From Coriaria nepalensis (lineage: Eukaryota > Streptophyta > Magnoliopsida > Cucurbitales > Coriariaceae), in assembly GCA_027186245.1 (NCBI GenBank), contig CP114483.1, positions 17,194,220 through 17,258,219 of the forward strand: a DNA stretch of 64,000 bases, read 5' to 3'. A model generated the notes under the pieces. The model did not search any database and was not told the DNA's origin. It worked only from the letters and a program-made list of their open reading frames with translations. The position numbers were made by a program, and so were the translations under genes. Shown piece by piece: positions 50,801-63,000 of the stretch (positions are counted from its first letter, which is position 1; each line of letters starts with the position of its first letter).

Positions 50801-53800
50801 TTTAACGACTAGAAGAGACTCATTGGCATGACTTTATGGCTAAACAAATGCAATGTTGACTTCAATAGATCAACTGCAAGTTATGCACGAAAGTGATGTT
50901 CAAATGCCGAATTTCGTTCGAAGTGATTTAGAATTATTTTCTGACTAAAAGAGACGTAAAAATATGACTTTAAGGCTAAAAAAATGCATAGTTGCCTTCA
51001 ATAGATCAATTGCAAGTTATGCATGAAAGTCGCGTTTTCAATGCAAAAAGAGATATGGTCGGAAGTGCCTTCAAACAATTTAATGATTGAAAAGACTGAG
51101 TGATATGCTTTTTAATGGTAAAATAATGCATTGTTGTCTTCAATAGATTAATTGGAAGTTATGTAATAAAATCATGTTTGAAGGGAAAAAATAGAATTCG
51201 TTCGACTTAATTTAGAATGATTTAACGACTAGAAGAGACTCATTGGCATGACTTTAAGGCTAAACAAATGCATTGTTGACTTCAATAGATCAACTGCAAG
51301 TTATGCACGAAAGTCATGTTCAAATGCCGAATTTCGTTCAAAGTGATTTAGAATGATTTTCTGACTAAAAGAGACGTAAAAATATGACTTTAAGGCTAAA
51401 AAAATGCATAGTTGCCTTCAATAGATCAATTGCAAGTTATGCATGAAAGTCGCGTTTTAAATGCAAAAAGAGATATGGTCCGAAGTGCCTTCAAACAATT
51501 TAATGATTGAAAAGACTGAGTGACATGCTTTTTAATGGTAAAATAATGCATTGTTGTCTTCAATAGATTAATTGCAAGTTATGTAATAAAATCATGTTTC
51601 AAGGGAAAAAATAGAATTCGTTCGACTTAATTTAGAATGATTTAACGACTAGAAGCGACTGATTGACTTGACTTTAACGCTAAACAAATGCATTGTTGAC
51701 TTCAATAGATCAACTGCAGGTTATGCACGAAAGTCATGTTCAAATGCCGAATTTCATTCGTAGTGATTTAGAATGATTTTCTGACTAAAAGAGACGCAAA
51801 AATATGACTTTAAGGCTAAAAAAATGCATAGTTGCCTTCAATAGATCAATTGCAAGTTATGCATGAAAGTCGCGTTTGAAATGCAAAGAGAGATATGGTC
51901 CGAAGTGCCTTCAAACAATTTAATGATTGAAAAGACTGAGTGACATGCTTTTTAATGGTAAAATAATGCATTGTTGTCTTCAATAGATTAATTGCAAGTT
52001 ATGTAATAAAATCATGTTTGAAGGGAAAAAATAGAATTCGTTCGACTTAATTTAGAATGATTTAACGACTAGAGGAGACTCATTGGCATGACTTTATGGC
52101 TAAACAAATGCATTGTTGACTTCAATAGATCAACTGCAAGTTATGCACGAAAGTGATGTTCAAATGCCGAATTTCGTTCGAAGTGATTTAGAATGATTTT
52201 CTGACTAAAAGAGACGTAAAAATATGACTTTAAGGCTAAAAAAATGCATAGTTGCCTTCAATAGATCAATTGCAAGTTATGCATGAAAGTCGCGTTTGAA
52301 ATGCAAAAAGGGATATGGTCTGAAGTGCCTTCAAACAATTTAATGATTGAAAAGACTGAGTGACATGCTTTTTAATAGTAAAATAATGCATTGTTGTCTT
52401 CAATAGATTAATTGTAAGTTATGTAATAAAATCATGTTTGAAGGGAAAAAATAGAATTCGTTCGACTTAATTTAGAATGATTTAACGACTAGAGGAGACT
52501 CATTGGCATGACTTTATGGCTAAACAAATGCATTGTTGACTTCAATAGATCAACTGCAAGTTATGCACGAAAGTCATGTTCAAATGCCGAATTTCGTTCA
52601 AAGTGATTTAGAATGATTTTCTGACTAAAAGAGACGTAAAAATATGACTTTAAGGCTAAAAAAATGCATAGTTGCCTTCAATAGATCAATTGCAAGTTAT
52701 GCATGAAAGTCGCGTTTTAAATGCAAAAAGAGATATGGTCCGAAGTGCCTTCAAACAATTTAATGATTGAAAAGACTGAGTGACATTCTTTTTAATGGTA
52801 AAATAATGCATTGTTGTCTTCAATAGATTAATTGCAAGTTATGTAATAAAATCATGTTTGAAGGGAAAAAATAGAATTCGTTCGACTTAATTTAGAATGA
52901 TTTAACGACTAGAAGAGACTCATTGGCATGACTTTATGGCTAAACAAATGCAATGTTGACTTCAATAGATCAACTGCAAGTTATGCACGAAAGTGATGTT
53001 CAAATGCCGAATTTCGTTCGAAGTGATTTAGAATTATTTTCTGACTAAAAGAGACGTAAAAATATGACTTTAAGGCTAAAAAAATGCATAGTTGCCTTCA
53101 ATAGATCAATTGCAAGTTATGCATGAAAGTCGCGTTTTCAATGCAAAAAGAGATATGGTCGGAAGTGCCTTCAAACAATTTAATGATTGAAAAGACTGAG
53201 TGATATGCTTTTTAATGGTAAAATAATGCATTGTTGTCTTCAATAGATTAATTGGAAGTTATGTAATAAAATCATGTTTGAAGGGAAAAAATAGAATTCG
53301 TTCGACTTAATTTAGAATGATTTAACGACTAGAAGAGACTCATTGGCATGACTTTAAGGCTAAACAAATGCATTGTTGACTTCAATAGATCAACTGCAAG
53401 TTATGCACGAAAGTCATGTTCAAATGCCGAATTTCGTTCAAAGTGATTTAGAATGATTTTCTGACTAAAAGAGACGTAAAAATATGACTTTAAGGCTAAA
53501 AAAATGCATAGTTGCCTTCAATAGATCAATTGCAAGTTATGCATGAAAGTCGCGTTTTAAATGCAAAAAGAGATATGGTCCGAAGTGCCTTCAAACAATT
53601 TAATGATTGAAAAGACTGAGTGACATGCTTTTTAATGGTAAAATAATGCATTGTTGTCTTCAATAGATTAATTGCAAGTTATGTAATAAAATCATGTTTC
53701 AAGGGAAAAAATAGAATTCGTTCGACTTAATTTAGAATGATTTAACGACTAGAAGCGACTGATTGACTTGACTTTAACGCTAAACAAATGCATTGTTGAC

Positions 53801-56800
53801 TTCAATAGATCAACTGCAAGTTATGCACGAAAGTCATGTTCAAATGCCGAATTTCATTCGTAGTGATTTAGAATGATTTTCTGACTAAAAGAGACGCAAA
53901 AATATGACTTTAAGGCTAAAAAAATGCATAGTTGCCTTCAATAGATCAATTGCAAGTTATGCATGAAAGTCGCGTTTGAAATGCAAAAAGGGATATGGTC
54001 TGAAGTGCCGTCAAACAATTTAATGATTGAAAAGACTGAGTGACATGCTTTTTAATAGTAAAATAATGCATTGTTGTCTTCAATAGATTAATTGCAAGTT
54101 ATGTAATAAAATCATGTTTGAAGGGAAAAAATAGAATTCGTTCGACTTAATTTAGAATGATTTAACGACTAGAAGAGACTCATTGGCATGACTTTAAGGC
54201 TAAACAAATGCATTGTTGACCTCAATAGATCAACTGCAAGTTATGCACGAAAGTCATGTTCAAATGCCGAATTTCATTCGTAGTGATTTAGAATGATTTT
54301 CTGACTAAAAGAGACGCAAAAATATGACTTTAAGGCTAAAAAAATGCATACTTGCCTTCAATAGATCAATTGCAAGTTATGCATGAAAGTCGCGTTTGAA
54401 ATGCAAAAAGAGATATGGTCTGAAGTGCCTTCAAACAATTTAATGATTGAAAAGACTGAGTGACATGCTTTTTAATAGTAAAATAATGCATTGTTGTCTT
54501 CAATAGATTAATTGCAAGTTATGTAATAAAATCATGTTTGAAGGGAAAAAATAGAATTCGTTCGACTTAATTTAGAATGATTTAACGACTAGAAGAGACT
54601 GATTGACTTGACTTTAACGCTAAACAAATGCATTGTTGACTTCAATAGATCAACTGCAAGTTATGCACGAAAGTCATGTTCAAATGCCGAATTTCGTTCG
54701 AAGTGATTTAGAATGATTTTCTGACTAAAAGAGACGCAAAAATATGACTTTAAGGCTAAAAAAATGCATAGTTGCCTTCAATAGATCAATTGCAAGTTAT
54801 GCATGAAAGTCGCGTTTGAAATGCAAAAAGAGATATGGTTCGAAGTGCCTTCAAATAATTTAATGATTGAAAAGACTGAGTGATATGCTTTTTAATGGTA
54901 AAATAATGCATTGTTGTCTTCAATAGATTAATTGCAAGTTATGTAATAAAATCATGTTTGAAGGGAAAAAATAGAATTCGTTCGACTTAATTTAGAATGA
55001 TTTAACGACTAGAAGAGACTCATTGGCATGACTTTATGGCTAAACAAATGCAATGTTGACTTCAATAGATCAACTGCAAGTTATGCACGAAAGTGATGTT
55101 CAAATGCCGAATTTCGTTCGAAGTGATTTAGAATTATTTTCTGACTAAAAGAGACGTAAAAATATGACTTTAAGGCTAAAAAAATGCATAGTTGCCTTCA
55201 ATAGATCAATTGCAAGTTATGCATGAAAGTCGCGTTTTCAATGCAAAAAGAGATATGGTCGGAAGTGCCTTCAAACAATTTAATGATTGAAAAGACTGAG
55301 TGATATGCTTTTTAATGGTAAAATAATGCATTGTTGTCTTCAATAGATTAATTGGAAGTTATGTAATAAAATCATGTTTGAAGGGAAAAAATAGAATTCG
55401 TTCGACTTAATTTAGAATGATTTAACGACTAGAAGAGACTCATTGGCATGACTTTAAGGCTAAACAAATGCATTGTTGACTTCAATAGATCAACTGCAAG
55501 TTATGCACGAAAGTCATGTTCAAATGCCGAATTTCGTTCAAAGTGATTTAGAATGATTTTCTGACTAAAAGAGACGTAAAAATATGACTTTAAGGCTAAA
55601 AAAATGCATAGTTGCCTTCAATAGATCAATTGCAAGTTATGCATGAAAGTCGCGTTTTAAATGCAAAAAGAGATATGGTCCGAAGTGCCTTCAAACAATT
55701 TAATGATTGAAAAGACTGAGTGACATGCTTTTTAATGGTAAAATAATGCATTGTTGTCTTCAATAGATTAATTGCAAGTTATGTAATAAAATCATGTTTG
55801 AAGGGAAAAAATAGAATTCGTTCGACTTAATTTAGAATGATTTAACGACTAGAAGAGACTCATTGGCATGACTTTATGGCTAAACAAATGCAATGTTGAC
55901 TTCAATAGATCAACTGCAAGTTATGCACGAAAGTGATGTTCAAATGCCGAATTTCGTTCGAAGTGATTTAGAATTATTTTCTGACTAAAAGAGACGTAAA
56001 AATATGACTTTAAGGCTAAAAAAATGCATAGTTGCCTTCAATAGATCAATTGCAAGTTATGCATGAAAGTCGCGTTTTCAATGCAAAAAGAGATATGGTC
56101 GGAAGTGCCTTCAAACAATTTAATGATTGAAAAGACTGAGTGATATGCTTTTTAATGGTAAAATAATGCATTGTTGTCTTCAATAGATTAATTGGAAGTT
56201 ATGTAATAAAATCATGTTTGAAGGGAAAAAATAGAATTCGTTCGACTTAATTTAGAATGATTTAACGACTAGAAGAGACTCATTGGCATGACTTTAAGGC
56301 TAAACAAATGCATTGTTGACTTCAATAGATCAACTGCAAGTTATGCACGAAAGTCATGTTCAAATGCCGAATTTCGTTCAAAGTGATTTAGAATGATTTT
56401 CTGACTAAAAGAGACGTAAAAATATGACTTTAAGGCTAAAAAAATGCATAGTTGCCTTCAATAGATCAATTGCAAGTTATGCATGAAAGTCGCGTTTTAA
56501 ATGCAAAAAGAGATATGGTCCGAAGTGCCTTCAAACAATTTAATGATTGAAAAGACTGAGTGACATGCTTTTTAATGGTAAAATAATGCATTGTTGTCTT
56601 CAATAGATTAATTGCAAGTTATGTAATAAAATCATGTTTCAAGGGAAAAAATAGAATTCGTTCGACTTAATTTAGAATGATTTAACGACTAGAAGCGACT
56701 GATTGACTTGACTTTAACGCTAAACAAATGCATTGTTGACTTCAATAGATCAACTGCAAGTTATGCACGAAAGTCATGTTCAAATGCCGAATTTCATTCG

Positions 56801-57065
56801 TAGTGATTTAGAATGATTTTCTGACTAAAAGAGACGCAAAAATATGACTTTAAGGCTAAAAAAATGCATAGTTGCCTTCAATAGATCAATTGCAAGTTAT
56901 GCATGAAAGTCGCGTTTGAAATGCAAAAAGGGATATGGTCTGAAGTGCCGTCAAACAATTTAATGATTGAAAAGACTGAGTGACATGCTTTTTAATAGTA
57001 AAATAATGCATTGTTGTCTTCAATAGATTAATTGCAAGTTATGTAATAAAATCATGTTTGAAGGG
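50766..57065 (+). repeat. Mosaic with four copies of the gaattatttt/gttttcaatg block
   Basis: The linked pair gaattatttt (B) and gttttcaatg (end of B) occurs at about 50930, 53030, 55130 and 55970. Each copy is preceded by gcaatgttg with aaagtgatg, and followed by a unit with ttggaagtt and one with gtccgaag. The distances are 2100, 2100 and 840 bp. The longer stretch 52866-54110 also matches 55806-57050 (7-unit offset), sharing the rare gtgccgtcaa (54007 and 56947). This is the clearest case of one haplotype being re-copied several times over a short distance. Confidence 0.78.
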
Positions 57066-60000
57066 AAAAAATAGAATTCGTTCGACTTAATTTAGAATGA
57101 TTTAACGACTAGAAGCGACTGATTGACTTGACTTTAACGCTAAACAAATGCATTGTTGACTTCAATAGATCAACTGCAAGTTATGCACGAAAGTCATGTT
57201 CAAATGCCGAATTTCATTCGTAGTGATTTAGAATGATTTTCTGACTAAAAGAGACGCAAAAATATGACTTTAAGGCTAAAAAAATGCATAGTTGCCTTCA
57301 ATAGATCAATTGCAAGTTATGCATGAAAGTCGCGTTTGAAATGCAAAAAGTGATATGGTCTGAAGTGCCTTCAAACAATTTAATGATTGAAAAGACTGAG
57401 TGACATGCTTTTTAATAGTAAAATAATGCATTGTTGTCTTCAATAGATTAATTGCAAGTTATGTAATAAAATCATGTTTGAAGGGAAAAAATAGAATTCG
57501 TTCGACTTAATTTAGAATGATTTAACGACTAGAAGAGACTCATTGGCATGACTTTAAGGCTAAACAAATGCATTGTTGACCTCAATAGATCAACTGCAAG
57601 TTATGCACGAAAGTCATGTTCAAATGCCGAATTTCATTCGTAGTGATTTAGAATGATTTTCTGACTAAAAGAGACGCAAAAATATGACTTTAAGGCTAAA
57701 AAAATGCATAGTTGCCTTCAATAGATCAATTGCAAGTTATGCATGAAAGTCGCGTTTGAAATGCAAAAAGAGATATGGTCTGAAGTGCCTTCAAACAATT
57801 TAATGATTGAAAAGACTGAGTGACATGCTTTTTAATAGTAAAATAATGCATTGTTGTCTTCAATAGATTAATTGCAAGTTATGTAATAAAATCATGTTTG
57901 AAGGGAAAAAATAGAATTCGTTCGACTTAATTTAGAATGATTTAACGACTAGAAGAGACTGATTGACTTGACTTTAACGCTAAACAAATGCATTGTTGAC
58001 TTCAATAGATCAACTGCAAGTTATGCACGAAAGTCATGTTCAAATGCCGAATTTCGTTCGAAGTGATTTAGAATGATTTTCTGACTAAAAGAGACGCAAA
58101 AATATGACTTTAAGGCTAAAGAAATGTATAGTTGCCTTCAATAGATCAATTGCAAGTTATGCATGAAAGTCGCGTTTGAAATGCAAAAAGAGATATGGTT
58201 CGAAGTGCCTTCAAATAATTTAATGATTGAAAAGACTGAGTGATATGCTTTTTAATGGTAAAATAATGCATTGTTGTCTTCAATAGATTAATTGGAAGTT
58301 ATGTAATAAAATCATGTTTGAAGGGAAAAAATAGAATTCGTTCGACTTAATTTAGAATGATTTAACGACTAGAAGAGACTCATTGGCATGACTTTAAGGC
58401 TAAACAAATGCATTGTTGACTTCAATAGATCAACTGCAAGTTATGCACGAAAGTCATGTTCAAATGCCGAATTTCATTCGTAGTGATTTAGAATGATTTT
58501 CTGACTAAAAGAGACGCAAAAATATGACTTTAAGGCTAAAAAAATGCATAGTTGCCTTCAATAGATCAATTGCAAGTTATGCATGAAAGTCGCGTTTGAA
58601 ATGCAAAAAGAGATATGGTCTGAAGTGCCTTCAAACAATTTAATGATTGAAAAGACTGAGTGACATGCTTTTTAATAGTAAAATAATGCATTGTTGTCTT
58701 CAATAGATTAATTGCAAGTTATGTAATAAAATCATGTTTGAAGGGAAAAAATAGAATTCGGTCGACTTAATTTAGAATGATTTAACGACTAGAGGAGACT
58801 CATTGGCATGACTTTATGGCTAAACAAATGCATTGTTGACTTCAATAGATCAACTGCAAGTTATGCACGAAAGTCATGTTCAAATGCCGAATTTCGTTCA
58901 AAGTGATTTGGAATGATTTTCTGACTAAAATAGACGTAAAAATATGACTTTAAGGCTAAAAAAATGCATAGTTGCCTTCAATAGATCAATTGCAAGTTAT
59001 GCATGAAAGTCGCGTTTTAAATGCAAAAAGAGATATGGTCGGAAGTGCCTTCAAACAATTTAATGATTGAAAAGACTGAGTGATATGCTTTTTAATGGTA
59101 AAATAATGCATTGTTGTCTTCAATAGATTAATTGGAAGTTATGTAATAAAATCATGTTTGAAGGGAAAAAATAGAATTCGTTCGACTTAATTTAGAATGA
59201 TTTAACGACTAGAAGAAACTCATTGGCATGACTTTAAGGCTAAACAAATGCATTGTTGACTTCAATAGATCAACTGCAAGTTATGCACGAAAGTCATGTT
59301 CAAATGCCGAATTTCGTTCAAAGTTATTTAGAATGATTTTCTGACTAAAAGAGACGTAAAAATATGACTTTAAGGCTAAAAAAATGCATAGTTGCCATCA
59401 ATAGTTCAATTGCAAGTTATGCATGAAAGTCGCGTTTTAAATGCAAAAAGAGATATGGTCCGAAGTGCCTTCAAACAATTTAATGATTGAAAAGACTGAG
59501 TGACATGCTTTTTAATGGTAAAATAATGCATTGTTGTCTTCAATAGATTAATTGCAAGTTATGTAATAAAATCATGTTTCAAGGGAAAAAATAGAATTCG
59601 TTCGACTTAATTTAGAATGATTTAACGACTAGAAGCGACTGATTGACTTGACTTTAACGCTAAACAAATGCATTGTTGACTTCAATAGATCAACTGCAAG
59701 TTATGCACGAAAGTCATGTTCAAATGCCGAATTTCATTCGTAGTGATTTAGAATGATTTTCTGACTAAAAGAGACGCAAAAATATGACTTTAAGGCTAAA
59801 AAAATGCATAGTTGCCTTCAATAGATCAATTGCAAGTTATGCATGAAAGTCGCGTTTGAAATGCAAAAAGTGATATGGTCTGAAGTGCCTTCAAACAATT
59901 TAATGATTGAAAAGACTGAGTGACATGCTTTTTAATAGTAAAATAATGCATTGTTGTCTTCAATAGATTAATTGCAAGTTATGTAATAAAATCATGTTTG

Positions 60001-63000
60001 AAGGGAAAAAATAGAATTCGTTCGACTTAATTTAGAATGATTTAACGACTAGAAGAGACTCATTGGCATGACTTTAAGGCTAAACAAATGCATTGTTGAC
60101 CTCAATAGATCAACTGCAAGTTATGCACGAAAGTCATGTTCAAATGCCGAATTTCATTCGTAGTGATTTAGAATGATTTTCTGACTAAAAGAGACGCAAA
60201 AATATGACTTTAAGGCTAAAAAAATGCATAGTTGCCTTCAATAGATCAATTGCAAGTTATGCATGAAAGTCGCGTTTGAAATGCAAAAAGAGATATGGTC
60301 TGAAGTGCCTTCAAACAATTTAATGATTGAAAAGACTGAGTGACATGCTTTTTAATAGTAAAATAATGCATTGTTGTCTTCAATAGATTAATTGCAAGTT
60401 ATGTAATAAAATCATGTTTGAAGGGAAAAAATAGAATTCGTTCGACTTAATTTAGAATGATTTAACGACTAGAAGAGACTGATTGACTTGACTTTAACGC
60501 TAAACAAATGCATTGTTGACTTCAATAGATCAACTGCAAGTTATGCACGAAAGTCATGTTCAAATGCCGAATTTCGTTCGAAGTGATTTAGAATGATTTT
60601 CTGACTAAAAGAGACGCAAAAATATGACTTTAAGGCTAAAGAAATGTATAGTTGCCTTCAATAGATCAATTGCAAGTTATGCATGAAAGTCGCGTTTGAA
60701 ATGCAAAAAGAGATATGGTTCGAAGTGCCTTCAAATAATTTAATGATTGAAAAGACTGAGTGATATGCTTTTTAATGGTAAAATAATGCATTGTTGTCTT
60801 CAATAGATTAATTGGAAGTTATGTAATAAAATCATGTTTGAAGGGAAAAAATAGAATTCGTTCGACTTAATTTAGAATGATTTAACGACTAGAAGAGACT
60901 CATTGGCATGACTTTAAGGCTAAACAAATGCATTGTTGACTTCAATAGATCAACTGCAAGTTATGCACGAAAGTCATGTTCAAATGCCGAATTTCATTCG
61001 TAGTGATTTAGAATGATTTTCTGACTAAAAGAGACGCAAAAATATGACTTTAAGGCTAAAAAAATGCATAGTTGCCTTCAATAGATCAATTGCAAGTTAT
61101 GCATGAAAGTCGCGTTTGAAATGCAAAAAGAGATATGGTCTGAAGTGCCTTCAAACAATTTAATGATTGAAAAGACTGAGTGACATGCTTTTTAATAGTA
61201 AAATAATGCATTGTTGTCTTCAATAGATTAATTGCAAGTTATGTAATAAAATCATGTTTGAAGGGAAAAAATAGAATTCGGTCGACTTAATTTAGAATGA
61301 TTTAACGACTAGAGGAGACTCATTGGCATGACTTTATGGCTAAACAAATGCATTGTTGACTTCAATAGATCAACTGCAAGTTATGCACGAAAGTCATGTT
61401 CAAATGCCGAATTTCGTTCAAAGTGATTTGGAATGATTTTCTGACTAAAATAGACGTAAAAATATGACTTTAAGGCTAAAAAAATGCATAGTTGCCTTCA
61501 ATAGATCAATTGCAAGTTATGCATGAAAGTCGCGTTTTAAATGCAAAAAGAGATATGGTCGGAAGTGCCTTCAAACAATTTAATGATTGAAAAGACTGAG
61601 TGACATGCTTTTTAATAGTAAAATAATGCATTGTTGTCTTCAATAGATTAATTGCAAGTTATGTAATAAAATCATGTTTGAAGGGAAAAAATAGAATTCG
61701 TTCGACTTAATTTAGAATGATTTAACGACTAGAAGCGACTGATTGACTTGACTTTAACGCTAAACAAATGCATTGTTGACTTCAATAGATCAACTGCAAG
61801 TTATGCACGAAAGTCATGTTCAAATGCCGAATTTCATTCGTAGTGATTTAGAATGATTTTCTGACTAAAAGAGACGCAAAAATATGACTTTAAGGCTAAA
61901 AAAATGCATAGTTGCCTTCAATAGATCAATTGCAAGTTATGCATGAAAGTCGCGTTTGAAATGCAAAAAGGGATATGGTCTGAAGTGCCTTCAAACAATT
62001 TAATGATTGAAAAGACTGAGTGACATGCTTTTTAATAGTAAAATAATGCATTGTTGTCTTCAATAGATTAATTGCAAGTTATGTAATAAAATTATGTTTG
62101 AAGGGAAAAAATAGAATTCGTTCGACTTAATTTAGAATGATTTAACGACTAGAAGAGACTCATTGGCATGACTTTAAGGCTAAACAAATGCATTGTTGAC
62201 CTCAATAGATCAACTGCAAGTTATGCACGAAAGTCATGTTCAAATGCCGAATTTCATTCGTAGTGATTTAGAATGATTTTCTGACTAAAAGAGACGCAAA
62301 AATATGACTTTAAGGCTAAAAAAATGCATAGTTGCCTTCAATAGATCAATTGCAAGTTATGCATGAAAGTCGCGTTTGAAATGCAAAAAGAGATATGGTC
62401 TGAAGTGCCTTCAAACAATTTAATGATTGAAAAGACTGAGTGACATGCTTTTTAATAGTAAAATAATGCATTGTTGTCTTCAATAGATTAATTGCAAGTT
62501 ATGTAATAAAATCATGTTTGAAGGGAAAAAATAGAATTCGTTCGACTTAATTTAGAATGATTTAACGACTAGAAGAGACTAATTGACTTGACTTTAACGC
62601 TAAACAAATGCATTGTTGACTTCAATAGATCAACTGCAAGTTATGCACGAAAGTCATGTTCAAATGCCGAATTTCGTTCGAAGTGATTTAGAATGATTTT
62701 CTGACTAAAAGAGACGCAAAAATATGACTTTAAGGCTAAAGAAATGTATAGTTGCCTTCAATAGATCAATTGCAAGTTATGCATGAAAGTCGCGTTTGAA
62801 ATGCAAAAAGAGATATGGTTCGAAGTGCCTTCAAATAATTTAATGATTGAAAAGACTGAGTGATATGCTTTTTAATGGTAAAATAATGCATTGTTGTCTT
62901 CAATAGATTAATTGGAAGTTATGTAATAAAATCATGTTTGAAGGGAAAAAATAGAATTCGTTCGACTTAATTTAGAATGATTTAACGACTAGAAGAGACT

